NCBI GenBank assembly: GCA_021790935.1
Contig: JAJYFL010000016.1
Location: 1 to 49,073, forward strand
Reading direction: 5' to 3'
DNA: 49,073 nucleotides
Source: a bacterium
GTDB taxonomy: Bacteria > Vulcanimicrobiota > Vulcanimicrobiia > Vulcanimicrobiales > Vulcanimicrobiaceae
Both the position numbers and the translations under genes were made by a program. The notes beneath the pieces were generated by a model. That model was not told the DNA's origin, did no database searches, and saw only the letters and a program-made list of their open reading frames with translations. Positions 6,861 through 14,501 of the stretch are shown one piece after another (the first letter of the stretch is position 1; every line of letters starts with the position of its first letter).

Positions 6861-8930
6861 TTAGGATGAGAGGAGCATGGCGCGGGCGCTGGGTTCCGAG
6901 TCCAGGAGGGTGCGCAGCGGAGCGTGCGCGGGCCGGCTCAGGCTTGGGTCTTCTTCTACGATCTTTGCGGCGGTCGAGCGGGCGCGTTCGTAGACGGCGA
7001 AATCGCGGATGAGGTCGCCGTAGCGGAAATCCATCTTGCCGGCCTGCAGCGTTCCCGCGAGGTTGCCGGCGCCGCGCAATTCGAGATCGGCTTGCGCGAT
7101 CTCGAAGCCGTCGGTGCTGCGGCGCAGGATCTCGAGGCGCGCGGGACCTTCGGCGAAATCGTCGGGATAGACGAGCAGGCAGTACGATTTCGCGGCGCCG
7201 CGGCCGACGCGGCCGCGCAGTTGGTGCAGCTGCGCGAGCCCGTAACGGTGCGCGTCGAGAACGACCATGATGCTTGCGTTCGGGATGTCGACGCCCACTT
7301 CGACGACGGTCGTCGCAACGAGCACGTGCAACTCCCCGCGCTTGAAGCGTTCCATCACCGCTTCCTTTTCGCGCGGCGTCTTGCGGCCGTGCAGCAAACC
7401 CAAGCGCAGATCCGGAAAGACCTCCTTCTGCAGGCGTTCCGCTTCGGCGACGACGCTCGTGAGCTCGGTCTCGGATTCGTCGATCGCGGGCGCGACGATG
7501 TACGCCTGGTGGCCGAGTTCCACGTTCTTGCGCACGAACGCGTAGGCTTCGTGCAGACGGCTCGCGCGCAGGTGATAGGTCTCTATCGGCGTTCGGCCGG
7601 GCGGGAGTTCGTCGACGGTTGAGATGTCGAGATCGGCGTAGGCCGACTGCGCGAGCGTGCGCGGGATGGGCGTCGCCGTCATGTGCAGCGTGTGCGGCGC
7701 CGCGCCCTTCGCGCGCAGCCGCGCGCGCTGCTCCACGCCAAAGCGGTGCTGCTCGTCGATGACCACCAGGCCCAGGCGCTCGAACTCGACGCCCTCCGTG
7801 AGCAGCGCGTGCGTGCCGACGGCGAGCGCCGCCTCGCCGCTTGCGAGCCTGCCGACGGCACTTGCGCGCGCCTTCGCGCCCTGGCTGCCGAAGACGGCTT
7901 CGACGGCGATGCCGAACGGAACGAGGAGCGGAGCGAGTTTCGCGGCGTGCTGCGACGCGAGGATCTCGGTCGGCGCCATCAACGCCGATTGCACGCCGTT
8001 GCGCGCGGCGAGCACGACCGCAGCGGCTGCGACGAGCGTCTTGCCGCTGCCGACGTCGCCCTGCAGGAGGCGGTTCATCGGCGCGTCGCTGCCCATGTCG
8101 TCCCAAATCTCCGCGATGACGCGGCGCTGCGCGCGCGTGAGTTCGAACGGCAGCTCGCGTTCGAACTCTTCGAGCAGGCCGGGCGGCGCCCGCAGCGCGT
8201 GCGCGTCGTGCCCGGCTTCGCGTTGGCGGCGCTTGATCTGCGCGGCGAGCGCGAGCGCGAGAAACTCCGTGAAGATGAAACGCTCGCGCGCTTTCGCCGC
8301 CTCTTCCGGCGACTGCGGGGCGTGCATGCTGCGGTACGATTCGCGTAGCGGCGCGAAGCCCCGCTCCGTCGCAAGTTCCGGCTGTAGCGGGTCGTCGCCG
8401 GCGAGCTCGAGCAGCTTGGGCAGATTGCGCTGCACGACTTGACGGATCTTACGCGACGCGAGCGCCTTGCTCGCGGAGTAGACGGGGACGACTTCGCCGC
8501 GGTAGGGCTCGTCTTCGGCGAGCACTTTATGCGCCGCGACGTTCATTGCGGCGCCGGCGAGCGTTCGCTGCGCGCGGCCGCGCACGAAGAGGCGCATGCC
8601 CGCCTTCAACGTGCCCAGAAGGTACCTACGCCCGAACCACTTGGCGACGAAGGTGCCGGAGTCGTCCTCGATCTCCGCTTCGACGATCGCGAGATGGCGA
8701 GCGCGTCGCTCGCGCACGCGCACGACGCGGCCGACGGCGTTCTCCTCGCTCGCGTCACCCCGCGCAGCCAGCAGCGCGGCGGGCGTCGGAAAACGCAAGT
8801 CGTCGTAACGAAACGGAAAGTCGTTCAGCAGATCGCCGGCGGTGCGGAGGCCGAGTTCGTGGAACTTCGCCGCCGTCTCTTTGCCGACGCCCGCAAGTTC
8901 GGAGATCGGGGTATCCTTCGACGTGCTCAG
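6861..8930 (-). CDS. recG: ATP-dependent DNA helicase RecG
   Basis: A branch-migration helicase that rescues stalled forks and processes Holliday junctions. The N-terminal wedge region begins PISELAGVGKETAAKFHELGLRTAGD. Helicase motifs follow: Walker A GDVGSGKT (about residue 295), DEQH box VIDEQHRFG, MTATPIPRTLA, and motif VI HQLRGRVGRG. The frame contains no ATG, GTG or TTG before codon 45, where TTG at 8798 would cut off the wedge start. A CTG at 8930 gives 689 residues, the usual RecG length, but it lies inside a dispersed repeat. The true start is therefore uncertain. The gene follows hisIE by 25 bases and is probably the last gene of its operon. Confidence 0.85.
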   Translation of the reverse strand: MSTSKDTPISELAGVGKETAAKFHELGLRTAGDLLNDFPFRYDDLRFPTPAALLAARGDASEENAVGRVVRVRERRARHLAIVEAEIEDDSGTFVAKWFGRRYLLGTLKAGMRLFVRGRAQRTLAGAAMNVAAHKVLAEDEPYRGEVVPVYSASKALASRKIRQVVQRNLPKLLELAGDDPLQPELATERGFAPLRESYRSMHAPQSPEEAAKARERFIFTEFLALALAAQIKRRQREAGHDAHALRAPPGLLEEFERELPFELTRAQRRVIAEIWDDMGSDAPMNRLLQGDVGSGKTLVAAAAVVLAARNGVQSALMAPTEILASQHAAKLAPLLVPFGIAVEAVFGSQGAKARASAVGRLASGEAALAVGTHALLTEGVEFERLGLVVIDEQHRFGVEQRARLRAKGAAPHTLHMTATPIPRTLAQSAYADLDISTVDELPPGRTPIETYHLRASRLHEAYAFVRKNVELGHQAYIVAPAIDESETELTSVVAEAERLQKEVFPDLRLGLLHGRKTPREKEAVMERFKRGELHVLVATTVVEVGVDIPNASIMVVLDAHRYGLAQLHQLRGRVGRGAAKSYCLLVYPDDFAEGPARLEILRRSTDGFEIAQADLELRGAGNLAGTLQAGKMDFRYGDLIRDFAVYERARSTAAKIVEEDPSLSRPAHAPLRTLLDSEPSARAMLLSS

Positions 8931-8936
8931 GATGGC
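8915..8936. repeat. Dispersed repeat, copy 3, over the recG start
   Basis: CCTTCGACGTGCTCAGGATG plus GC. Read on the minus strand in the recG frame it encodes ILSTSKDT directly before the conserved wedge motif. Confidence 0.75.
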
Positions 8937-8943
8937 AGCGGCT

Positions 8944-8966
8944 CCCTCGATGGGCTCAGGATGACT
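8944..8966. repeat. Dispersed repeat, copy 4, over the hisIE stop
   Basis: CCCTCGATGGGCTCAGGATG plus ACT. The hisIE stop codon TGA (8956-8958) lies inside it, so the last residues of HisIE come from the repeat. Confidence 0.7.
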
Positions 8967-9600
8967 CGGGCGGGTGGGCTCGCGACAGGAGGTGGGCGCC
9001 CACGGCGTCTAGGGGGACGTTGAGGTGTTTGAGCAGCACGAGCAGGTGAAAGAGCAGGTCGGACGACTCCCAGATCAGCTCCTCGCTCGAAGCGTTCTTC
9101 GCGGCGATCACCACTTCGGTTGCTTCCTCGCCGATCTTCTTGCCGATCTTGTCGACGCCGCCGGCGTAGAGCTTCGCGACGTACGAGGAGTCGGGCGACG
9201 CGTTCTTGCGCTCCTCTAGCACGGCCTCGAGGTGGGCGATCGCTTCAGCGAACGCGCCGGCCTCCGTCGTGTCCTTCGACGGGCTCAGGAGCATGTTGTG
9301 GAAGCAGGTGGGGTGGCCGGTGTGGCAGGCGGGGCCGCTCGGGATGACGCGGTAGAGGAGGGCGTCGGCGTCGCAGTCGTAGGCGATCGAGACGACCTGC
9401 TGCGTGTTCCCGGAGCTCTCACCTTTCTGCCAGAGCGCGGCGCGGCTGCGGCTGTAGAGATGCGTCGAGCGCGTCGAGAGCGTGCGTTCGAGCGCCTCGC
9501 GGTTGGCCCACGCGAGCGTGAGCACCTCGTTGGTGCGGGCGTCGGCGATCACCACGGGGACGAGGCCGTCGGCATTCCATTCGATCCGGTCTAACTGCAT
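8956..9600 (-). CDS. hisIE: Bifunctional phosphoribosyl-AMP cyclohydrolase / phosphoribosyl-ATP pyrophosphatase
   Basis: A 214-residue fusion performing steps 2 and 3 of histidine biosynthesis. The HisI part (about 1-110) has [11 protein letters not shown], the metal-binding DCDADALL, and the two Cys in [12 protein letters not shown]. The HisE part (about 118-205) has the helical pyrophosphatase pattern [19 protein letters not shown] and [14 protein letters not shown]. Between them the linker LLSPSKDT is encoded by a dispersed repeat (9273-9290). ATG at 9600 overlaps the last 10 bases of hisF, indicating translational coupling. The C-terminal tail is also repeat-derived. Confidence 0.93.
   Translation of the reverse strand: MQLDRIEWNADGLVPVVIADARTNEVLTLAWANREALERTLSTRSTHLYSRSRAALWQKGESSGNTQQVVSIAYDCDADALLYRVIPSGPACHTGHPTCFHNMLLSPSKDTTEAGAFAEAIAHLEAVLEERKNASPDSSYVAKLYAGGVDKIGKKIGEEATEVVIAAKNASSEELIWESSDLLFHLLVLLKHLNVPLDAVGAHLLSRAHPPESS
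9273..9290. repeat. Dispersed repeat, copy 5, inside hisIE
   Basis: CCTTCGACGGGCTCAGGA lies within the hisIE coding region, at the junction of the HisI and HisE domains, and keeps the frame open. The same frame of the repeat is used as at the recG start. Confidence 0.7.
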
Positions 9601-10361
9601 GGCCGTATGGGAATCCCCCGCGCGCGCAGCGCTTCCTTTAAATCGCCGATCGCGAGCTCGCCGAAGTGGAAGAGCGAGGCCGCGAGCGCCGCGTCGGCGT
9701 CCGCCCGCTGGAAGACGTCGGCGAAGTCCTCGACGCTGCCTGCGCCGCCCGAAGCGATCACCGGCACGATCGTCGCGTCGCGTACGGCTTTGGTGAGCGC
9801 GAGATCGAAGCCCGATTTCGTGCCATCGCGGTCCATGCTCGTGAGCAGAATCTCGCCGGCGCCGCCCTCGGTGCCGAGCTTCGCCCATTCGACGGCGTCG
9901 AGCCACGTGGGCGTACGGCCGCCGTCGATCACGACCTGCCAGCCCGAGCCGCCGGGCTTCGCGCGCGCGTCGATCGCGAGCACGATGCACTGGCTGCCGA
10001 ACTCGGCCGCCGCGTCGCGCAGCAGCTGCGGGTTACGCACGGCCGCGCTGTTGAGGGAGACCTTGTCGCAGCCCGCGCGCAGCAGGCCGCGAATATCGTC
10101 GACGCTGCCGGTGCCGCCGCCGACGGCGAACGGGATCGTGAGCTCGGCGGCGACGGCGCGCACCATCTCACGCGTTGCCTTGCGTCCCTCGACCGTCGCG
10201 GTGATGTCGAGGAAGACCAGCTCGTCGGCACCCGAACGCTCGTAGGCTGCGGCCAGTTCCACGGGATCGCCCGCGTCGCGAAGGTCCGCGAAACGCACGC
10301 CCTTTACGACGCGGCCGTCTTTGATGTCCAAGCACGGGATGATCCGGCGCGTAAGAGGCAC
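9591..10361 (-). CDS. hisF: Imidazole glycerol phosphate synthase, cyclase subunit HisF
   Basis: A 256-residue TIM-barrel enzyme that, with the glutaminase HisH, makes IGP and AICAR in histidine biosynthesis. The N-terminus [23 protein letters not shown] holds the catalytic Asp (CLDI). Further motifs are [40 protein letters not shown] and the second catalytic Asp in [15 protein letters not shown]. Length is typical. It starts 10 bases after panE and overlaps hisIE by 10 bases. No hisH or hisA is present in the window. Confidence 0.95.
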   Translation of the reverse strand: MPLTRRIIPCLDIKDGRVVKGVRFADLRDAGDPVELAAAYERSGADELVFLDITATVEGRKATREMVRAVAAELTIPFAVGGGTGSVDDIRGLLRAGCDKVSLNSAAVRNPQLLRDAAAEFGSQCIVLAIDARAKPGGSGWQVVIDGGRTPTWLDAVEWAKLGTEGGAGEILLTSMDRDGTKSGFDLALTKAVRDATIVPVIASGGAGSVEDFADVFQRADADAALAASLFHFGELAIGDLKEALRARGIPIRPCS

Positions 10362-10371
10362 GGCTGCGCGC

Positions 10372-11319
10372 TCAGCCTGCCGGCTCGATCGTCTTCGCCA
10401 GCGCGTAGACGGTCTCGAGGTGCGGAACCGGAACGCGCAGCCGAGCGGCTAGCTCGACGACGGCACCCACGATGGGCTCGAGTTCCAGAGGCCGGTTGGC
10501 TTCCAGGTCCTGCAGCATGGAGGTCTTCACGTCGGCCAAGCCTTCGATATACGCCACGCGATCCTCCAGGCTTTCGGCGACGTCGATGCCGCTCGCGGCC
10601 GCGACCGCGCGGCACTCCTCCACGATGGAGCGGATAAGCGCGCGCGTGCGCGGGTCGCGCAGCATCGTCTGCGTCGTCGCCCGGGTCAGCGCGCTGACTG
10701 GGTTAAGCGCGGCGTTACCGAAAAGCTTCCGCCAGACCGCCCGCCGAATCTCCACTTCGACCGGCGCGACGAGGCCCGCACGCACGAATGCGGCGGCCAG
10801 TTGCCGGGTGCGCGCCGATTCGCCGCCGGCCGGCGCGCCCATCGGGAAGATCCACTGCCCGAGGTGGCGTACGACCCCCGGCTCCACGACGTTCCCCGAT
10901 GCGTGCACGACGCCGCCGACCAGCCGCTCGTACGCGAAGGTGCGTAGGATGCGCCCGCCCGGATCGACGCTTTCCAGCCACTTGTCGCGGTAGTACCAAA
11001 ATGGGAAGCCGTTCTGAAACGTCGCGACGGTCGTATCGTTCTCAGCGTAGGGAGCGAGCTGTTCGAGCAGCGGCAGCCACTGGTGCGATTTGACCGTAAC
11101 GAGAATCGCATCGAAGGAGCCGAGCGCTCGCAGGTCCGGAGCCGCCTCGACTCTGGCAACGAAGTCGCCTAGATGCGCGCTGCGCACCGCAAGGCCGTGG
11201 CGCCGGATCGCTTCGAGATGTGCGCCGCGGGCCACCACCGCGACTTCGGCGCCGCTGCGCGCGAGCGCGCCGGCGATCAAACCGCCGATCGCTCCCGCAC
11301 CAACGACGGCTATGCGCAT
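10372..11319 (-). CDS. panE: 2-dehydropantoate 2-reductase (ketopantoate reductase)
   Basis: A 315-residue ApbA/PanE-family reductase that uses NADPH to make pantoate for coenzyme A. The nucleotide-binding motif [19 protein letters not shown] is at the N-terminus. [10 protein letters not shown] holds the conserved Lys, and the C-terminal helical domain has [15 protein letters not shown] with the catalytic Lys and Asn. It is the first gene of a probable panE-hisF-hisIE-recG operon. Paralogues of this family act on other 2-keto acids, so the substrate is inferred. Confidence 0.85.
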   Translation of the reverse strand: MRIAVVGAGAIGGLIAGALARSGAEVAVVARGAHLEAIRRHGLAVRSAHLGDFVARVEAAPDLRALGSFDAILVTVKSHQWLPLLEQLAPYAENDTTVATFQNGFPFWYYRDKWLESVDPGGRILRTFAYERLVGGVVHASGNVVEPGVVRHLGQWIFPMGAPAGGESARTRQLAAAFVRAGLVAPVEVEIRRAVWRKLFGNAALNPVSALTRATTQTMLRDPRTRALIRSIVEECRAVAAASGIDVAESLEDRVAYIEGLADVKTSMLQDLEANRPLELEPIVGAVVELAARLRVPVPHLETVYALAKTIEPAG

Positions 11320-11344
11320 CGGGCTCTCATCATTGCAGAGATGT

Positions 11345-11419
11345 TGGAGGCGACGGGCAGATTCGAACTGCCGAATGGAGCTTTTGCAGAGCTCTGCCTT
11401 ACCACTTGGCTACGTCGCC
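11345..11419 (-). tRNA. tRNA-Cys (GCA)
   Basis: A complete cloverleaf on the minus strand: acceptor GGCGACG/CGTCGCC, anticodon stem GAGCT/AGCTC with loop CTGCAAA (anticodon GCA), T arm GGCAG-TTCGAAT-CTGCC. The discriminator is T at 11348, followed by an encoded CCA. Confidence 0.95.
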
Positions 11420-11434
11420 GGATATGCTTGCCTT

Positions 11435-11505
11435 AGCGGGTAGCGGGAATCGAACCCGCACATCAACCTTGGGAAGGTCGCAGGCTGCCATTACATCATA
11501 CCCGC
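11435..11505 (-). tRNA. tRNA-Gly (CCC)
   Basis: A cloverleaf with acceptor GCGGGTA/TACCCGC, anticodon stem CGACC/GGTTG with loop TTCCCAA (anticodon CCC) and T arm GCGGG-TTCGATT-CCCGC. CCA is not encoded (the 3' end continues AAGG). It lies 15 bases upstream of tRNA-Cys on the same strand, so the two are probably one transcript. Confidence 0.93.
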
Positions 11506-11553
11506 AACGAGGCGAGGCCATCCGTTCTCCCCTGCGGTCGCTGCGTCCTATCG

Positions 11554-12249
11554 TCACGAGAGGATGTTGACCGCCCGGCCGGCGACCACGGCGATGGTGA
11601 CCAGCGACGTCAGCGCTTCGCCCATCATGAGCACCTTGGCCGTCTGGGTGAGCGGGAAAGCGTCGGTGGGGCTAAACGCCGTCGCGTTCGTAAACGCGAG
11701 AAAGACGTAATCGAAGAAGCGCGGGCGCCAGTTCAGCCGCGCGCGGACATCGGCCGGCAACGCGCTCTGTGGAAAGAGAAAGTCGGTCCGGCCGTCGATC
11801 GCGGAGCCGGCCGCGTGGGCGCGTACGTCGGGGCCGTCGCCGTCGATCTCCCAAAACCACAGCGCGTAGACGATGACGTTCGTCAGCCAGATCTGCCCGG
11901 CCGAAAGCAGAAGCGTCCGGCCGCTGACGCTGCTGTGAGCGTGGTTCGCCAACTCGATCACCAGCAGCACGACGGATACGACGTTGAAGAGATTCAGCGC
12001 AGCGATATGCGCGATCGAGACGGCGCGGTGGAGCGGCGACTCGTTGTGCCGTTTGGGCTTGAGGATCAAGAGTGGGACCATGGTGCCGAAGATCAGCAGC
12101 GGCAACAGCCAGTAGGGACCGAACGTCAACTTCGGGGGCAGCGTGATGTAGAGCGCCAGCGCCACCAGCGACGCCAGGGCGGCATGCCAGCGCGGCTCTT
12201 CGTACTCGGTCCCGGGGTAGCCGGGCTCCGCAACGTTCCCGTCTTGCAT
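11554..12249 (-). CDS. Polytopic membrane protein, DUF1345-like
   Basis: A 231-residue inner-membrane protein with about five hydrophobic segments. The last part, RFFDYVFLAFTNATAFSPTDAFPLT followed by a final transmembrane helix, has the pore-loop-plus-helix layout of DUF1345 and ion-channel-like proteins. The assignment is tentative. ATG at 12249 was chosen; the frame is open to 12342, but the upstream part is Ala/Cys-rich and does not look like this family. The gene is divergent from the DUF5069-hydrolase gene. A transport function is possible but not shown. Confidence 0.65.
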   Translation of the reverse strand: MQDGNVAEPGYPGTEYEEPRWHAALASLVALALYITLPPKLTFGPYWLLPLLIFGTMVPLLILKPKRHNESPLHRAVSIAHIAALNLFNVVSVVLLVIELANHAHSSVSGRTLLLSAGQIWLTNVIVYALWFWEIDGDGPDVRAHAAGSAIDGRTDFLFPQSALPADVRARLNWRPRFFDYVFLAFTNATAFSPTDAFPLTQTAKVLMMGEALTSLVTIAVVAGRAVNILS

Positions 12250-12335
12250 GCCGCATGATTCGCAGCCCGCCGCCCGATTGCATCTACCGGATGCGCCGGC
12301 GGAACTTCCGGCAGCCGCGGCGGGTTCTAGGGCAC

Positions 12336-13364
12336 GTGGCAACCGACTTTCGCGACGGGAAGACGTTCCCGCGCCCAGGGCGCCAGCCGATAGGCGGCGT
12401 CCTCTGGCTTGCGCGCCTCTTCGATAAAGCGCGCGCCGCTGCGGCGGGGACGATCTTCGATTACATCTATCCCTGCCCGATGGACCGCGGCGTCATGGAG
12501 CGCTGGGGCATCACGCCCGAAGCATTCGACGAAGCCATCGCCACGCACAGGACCGACGATGCGATACATCGCTGGCTGAGCGTGCGCGTGGCGCCCGAGC
12601 ACATCGCGGAAGCAAACCGATGGCTCCTCGTTGAAAAAGCCGAAAACCTGGACCGACAAGACGCCGAAGAAGGCGTGACAAGGAGTACGCCGATGGGACA
12701 GACGATCGAGTACCCGCGCCCGGACGGTGCGCAGGCCCCGGGCTATCTCGCCCTCCCCGCCGATCCCGAGCACGCTCCCGGTATCGTCCTCATCGAGGAG
12801 TGGTGGGGCGTCAACGACAACATCAAGGGCATCGCCGATGCGTACGCCGCAGCCGGATACCGCACGCTCGTACCGGATCTCTACCGCGGCCGAGTCGCCG
12901 CCACCGGCGACGAAGCCAATCACCTGATGCAAGGGTTGGATTTCATCGACGCGGCGACCCAAGACGTGCGCGGCGCCGCCGTTTACCTCAAGCGCCAACG
13001 CGCAAAAGTCGGCGTCACCGGCTACTGCATGGGCGGCGCTCTGACGCTGCTTGCGTCGATGCACGTCCCGGAACTGGATGCGGCCGTGGTATTTTACGGC
13101 TACCCGCCGCCCGAAGCGGGCGACCCCGCAACGATCTCGATTCCTCTGATGGCGCATTGGGCGAAGCGCGACGAATTCTTCAAGAGCGATGGCGTCGCAC
13201 CGATCGAGGAGCGCCTGAAAGCCGGAGGCGTGGCCTACGAGTTTTATTGGTACGACACGGGCCACGCGTTCAGCAACCCGACCGGTATCGGAAACTACGA
13301 CGCGGCTGCCGCGCAGCTCGCATGGGAGCGTACGCTCGAGTTCTGGAACCGCACGCTGCGCTGA
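12336..13364 (+). CDS. DUF5069 domain fused to dienelactone hydrolase
   Basis: One uninterrupted frame encodes two domains that are usually separate. Residues 1-110 match DUF5069: FPRPGRQPIGGVLWLARLFDKARA, then YIYPCPMDRGVM, then WL. From residue 120 the protein is a dienelactone hydrolase-type alpha/beta hydrolase: GIVLIEEWWGVN, the nucleophile Cys in GVTGYCMGGALTLL, the acid in HWAKRDEFF and His in YDTGHAFSNP. An internal AAGGAG and ATG (12693) could start the hydrolase alone. GTG at 12336 is the proposed first start, with ATG at 12255 and 12291 as alternatives. A one-base slip may have joined two genes. Confidence 0.75.
   Translation: MATDFRDGKTFPRPGRQPIGGVLWLARLFDKARAAAAGTIFDYIYPCPMDRGVMERWGITPEAFDEAIATHRTDDAIHRWLSVRVAPEHIAEANRWLLVEKAENLDRQDAEEGVTRSTPMGQTIEYPRPDGAQAPGYLALPADPEHAPGIVLIEEWWGVNDNIKGIADAYAAAGYRTLVPDLYRGRVAATGDEANHLMQGLDFIDAATQDVRGAAVYLKRQRAKVGVTGYCMGGALTLLASMHVPELDAAVVFYGYPPPEAGDPATISIPLMAHWAKRDEFFKSDGVAPIEERLKAGGVAYEFYWYDTGHAFSNPTGIGNYDAAAAQLAWERTLEFWNRTLR
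12681..12695 (+). promoter_or_regulatory. Internal ribosome binding site and start for the hydrolase
   Basis: AGGAG at 12681-12685 (AAGGAG counting the preceding base) lies 7 bases before ATG at 12693, exactly where a dienelactone hydrolase normally begins (MGQTIEYPRPDG). It suggests separate translation of the second domain. Confidence 0.55.
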
Positions 13365-13366
13365 TT

Positions 13367-13831
13367 ATGACGTGGACCGTCGGGATGGGCAGCGATAACG
13401 GCGATCCGATAATCGTGACCATCAATGACGATTACCGGGATCGGGCAAAGCGCGGCGGGCTTACGACGCGTCTCTCGATTCGCTTTCTCGGCAATCACAT
13501 GTTGCAGTCGATCGAGAATCGGGCGTCGTTTGAAGAGTCGCTCGAACCGTTGCTGCAAACCCATGACGGAGTCTTGGTCGCGGGCGTCACGCGTACGCGG
13601 CCGGCTTCGTACACGTTCCATGCGTACTGCGCCTCGCAGCGACTCGATCCGGATGCCGTTCCGATAGACGAAAAACTTCGGCCCATCTGCACCGTCAGCG
13701 TCTATGACGACCCGGGCTGGGCGGAGTACGAGGCGTGGCTTCCTGCCGAAAGCGGCAGAATCGCGGAGTTCTTCCGCATGGCCTCTCTTACGGTTCGCAG
13801 CACGTTCATGAACATCCGCAAGCGGCTCTAG
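13367..13831 (+). CDS. Hypothetical protein, DUF695-like
   Basis: A 154-residue cytoplasmic protein starting at ATG 13367, just after the hydrolase stop. The pattern of an N-terminal strand with NDDYRD, a central GGLTTRLSIRF strand, SFEESLEPLL and SYTFHAYC resembles DUF695, but the similarity is weak and judged from memory. No catalytic motif is obvious. It probably shares a transcript with the upstream gene. It could equally be an unrelated lineage-specific protein. Confidence 0.55.
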   Translation: MTWTVGMGSDNGDPIIVTINDDYRDRAKRGGLTTRLSIRFLGNHMLQSIENRASFEESLEPLLQTHDGVLVAGVTRTRPASYTFHAYCASQRLDPDAVPIDEKLRPICTVSVYDDPGWAEYEAWLPAESGRIAEFFRMASLTVRSTFMNIRKRL

Positions 13832-13874
13832 CAGGTTTCGCCCCCGTCCGTCCGGCCGGGTACTTCGTCGCCGG

Positions 13875-14501
13875 TTAGAGCGCCTGGAAAGCCGTGTCGA
13901 CGCGCAGTCCGCCGAGATGATCGTCGACGCACTCGTCGAGTAATTGCCAGATCCCGTCGCCGATCGCGAACCGGGCATATCCCCCGTTGACGACGCGCGG
14001 CTCCCACAACCGCGCGGCGGAGTGATGCGTCGCCTCAAGGATGGCGAGGCGCACCACCACGTCGTGCGTCACGAGAAGCACGTCATCGTTCCCCCCAAGT
14101 TCGCCGGCAAACGTGCGCCAGCGCTCCAACACCTGGCCGAGCGACTCTCCGCCGTCGAAAGCAACCAGCTGCGGCTGCTCGCGCCAAGCGCGCATCGTCG
14201 TGGGGTCCTCGCGTTCGATATCGGCGCGGAGCCGCCCCTCCCACGTGCCGTGTGCGATCTCGATCAAGCGCGCGTCCTTCTCCAGCGTAACGCCATGCTG
14301 CAACGCGATCGGTTCGGCAGTCTCCGCACACCGCGCGAGCGGGCTCGAGACGACGCGGCCGACGGAAACGCCTTCCAGCGCACGCGCGAGCGCCGCGGCC
14401 TGTGCGCGGCCTGTCGCCGTAAGGTGCGACTCGCGCCGGCCCTGATAGCGTCCCTCACGATTCCAGTCGGTCTCGCCGTGCCGCGCGACGTAGACGATCA
14501 C
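13875..14501 (-). CDS. Histidine phosphatase superfamily protein (possible phosphoserine phosphatase)
   Basis: A 208-residue member of the phosphoglycerate mutase-like family. The phosphate-accepting His is in VARHGETDWNREGRYQG at the N-terminus; VSSPLARCAETAEPI has the conserved Arg, IAHGTWEGR holds the acid, and LVTHDVVVR holds the second His. The start ATG overlaps the serA stop by 4 bases. Some bacteria use enzymes of this family as metal-independent phosphoserine phosphatases, so in this position it may supply the SerB step. Sequence alone cannot separate that from a broad-specificity phosphatase. Confidence 0.85.
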   Translation of the reverse strand: MIVYVARHGETDWNREGRYQGRRESHLTATGRAQAAALARALEGVSVGRVVSSPLARCAETAEPIALQHGVTLEKDARLIEIAHGTWEGRLRADIEREDPTTMRAWREQPQLVAFDGGESLGQVLERWRTFAGELGGNDDVLLVTHDVVVRLAILEATHHSAARLWEPRVVNGGYARFAIGDGIWQLLDECVDDHLGGLRVDTAFQAL

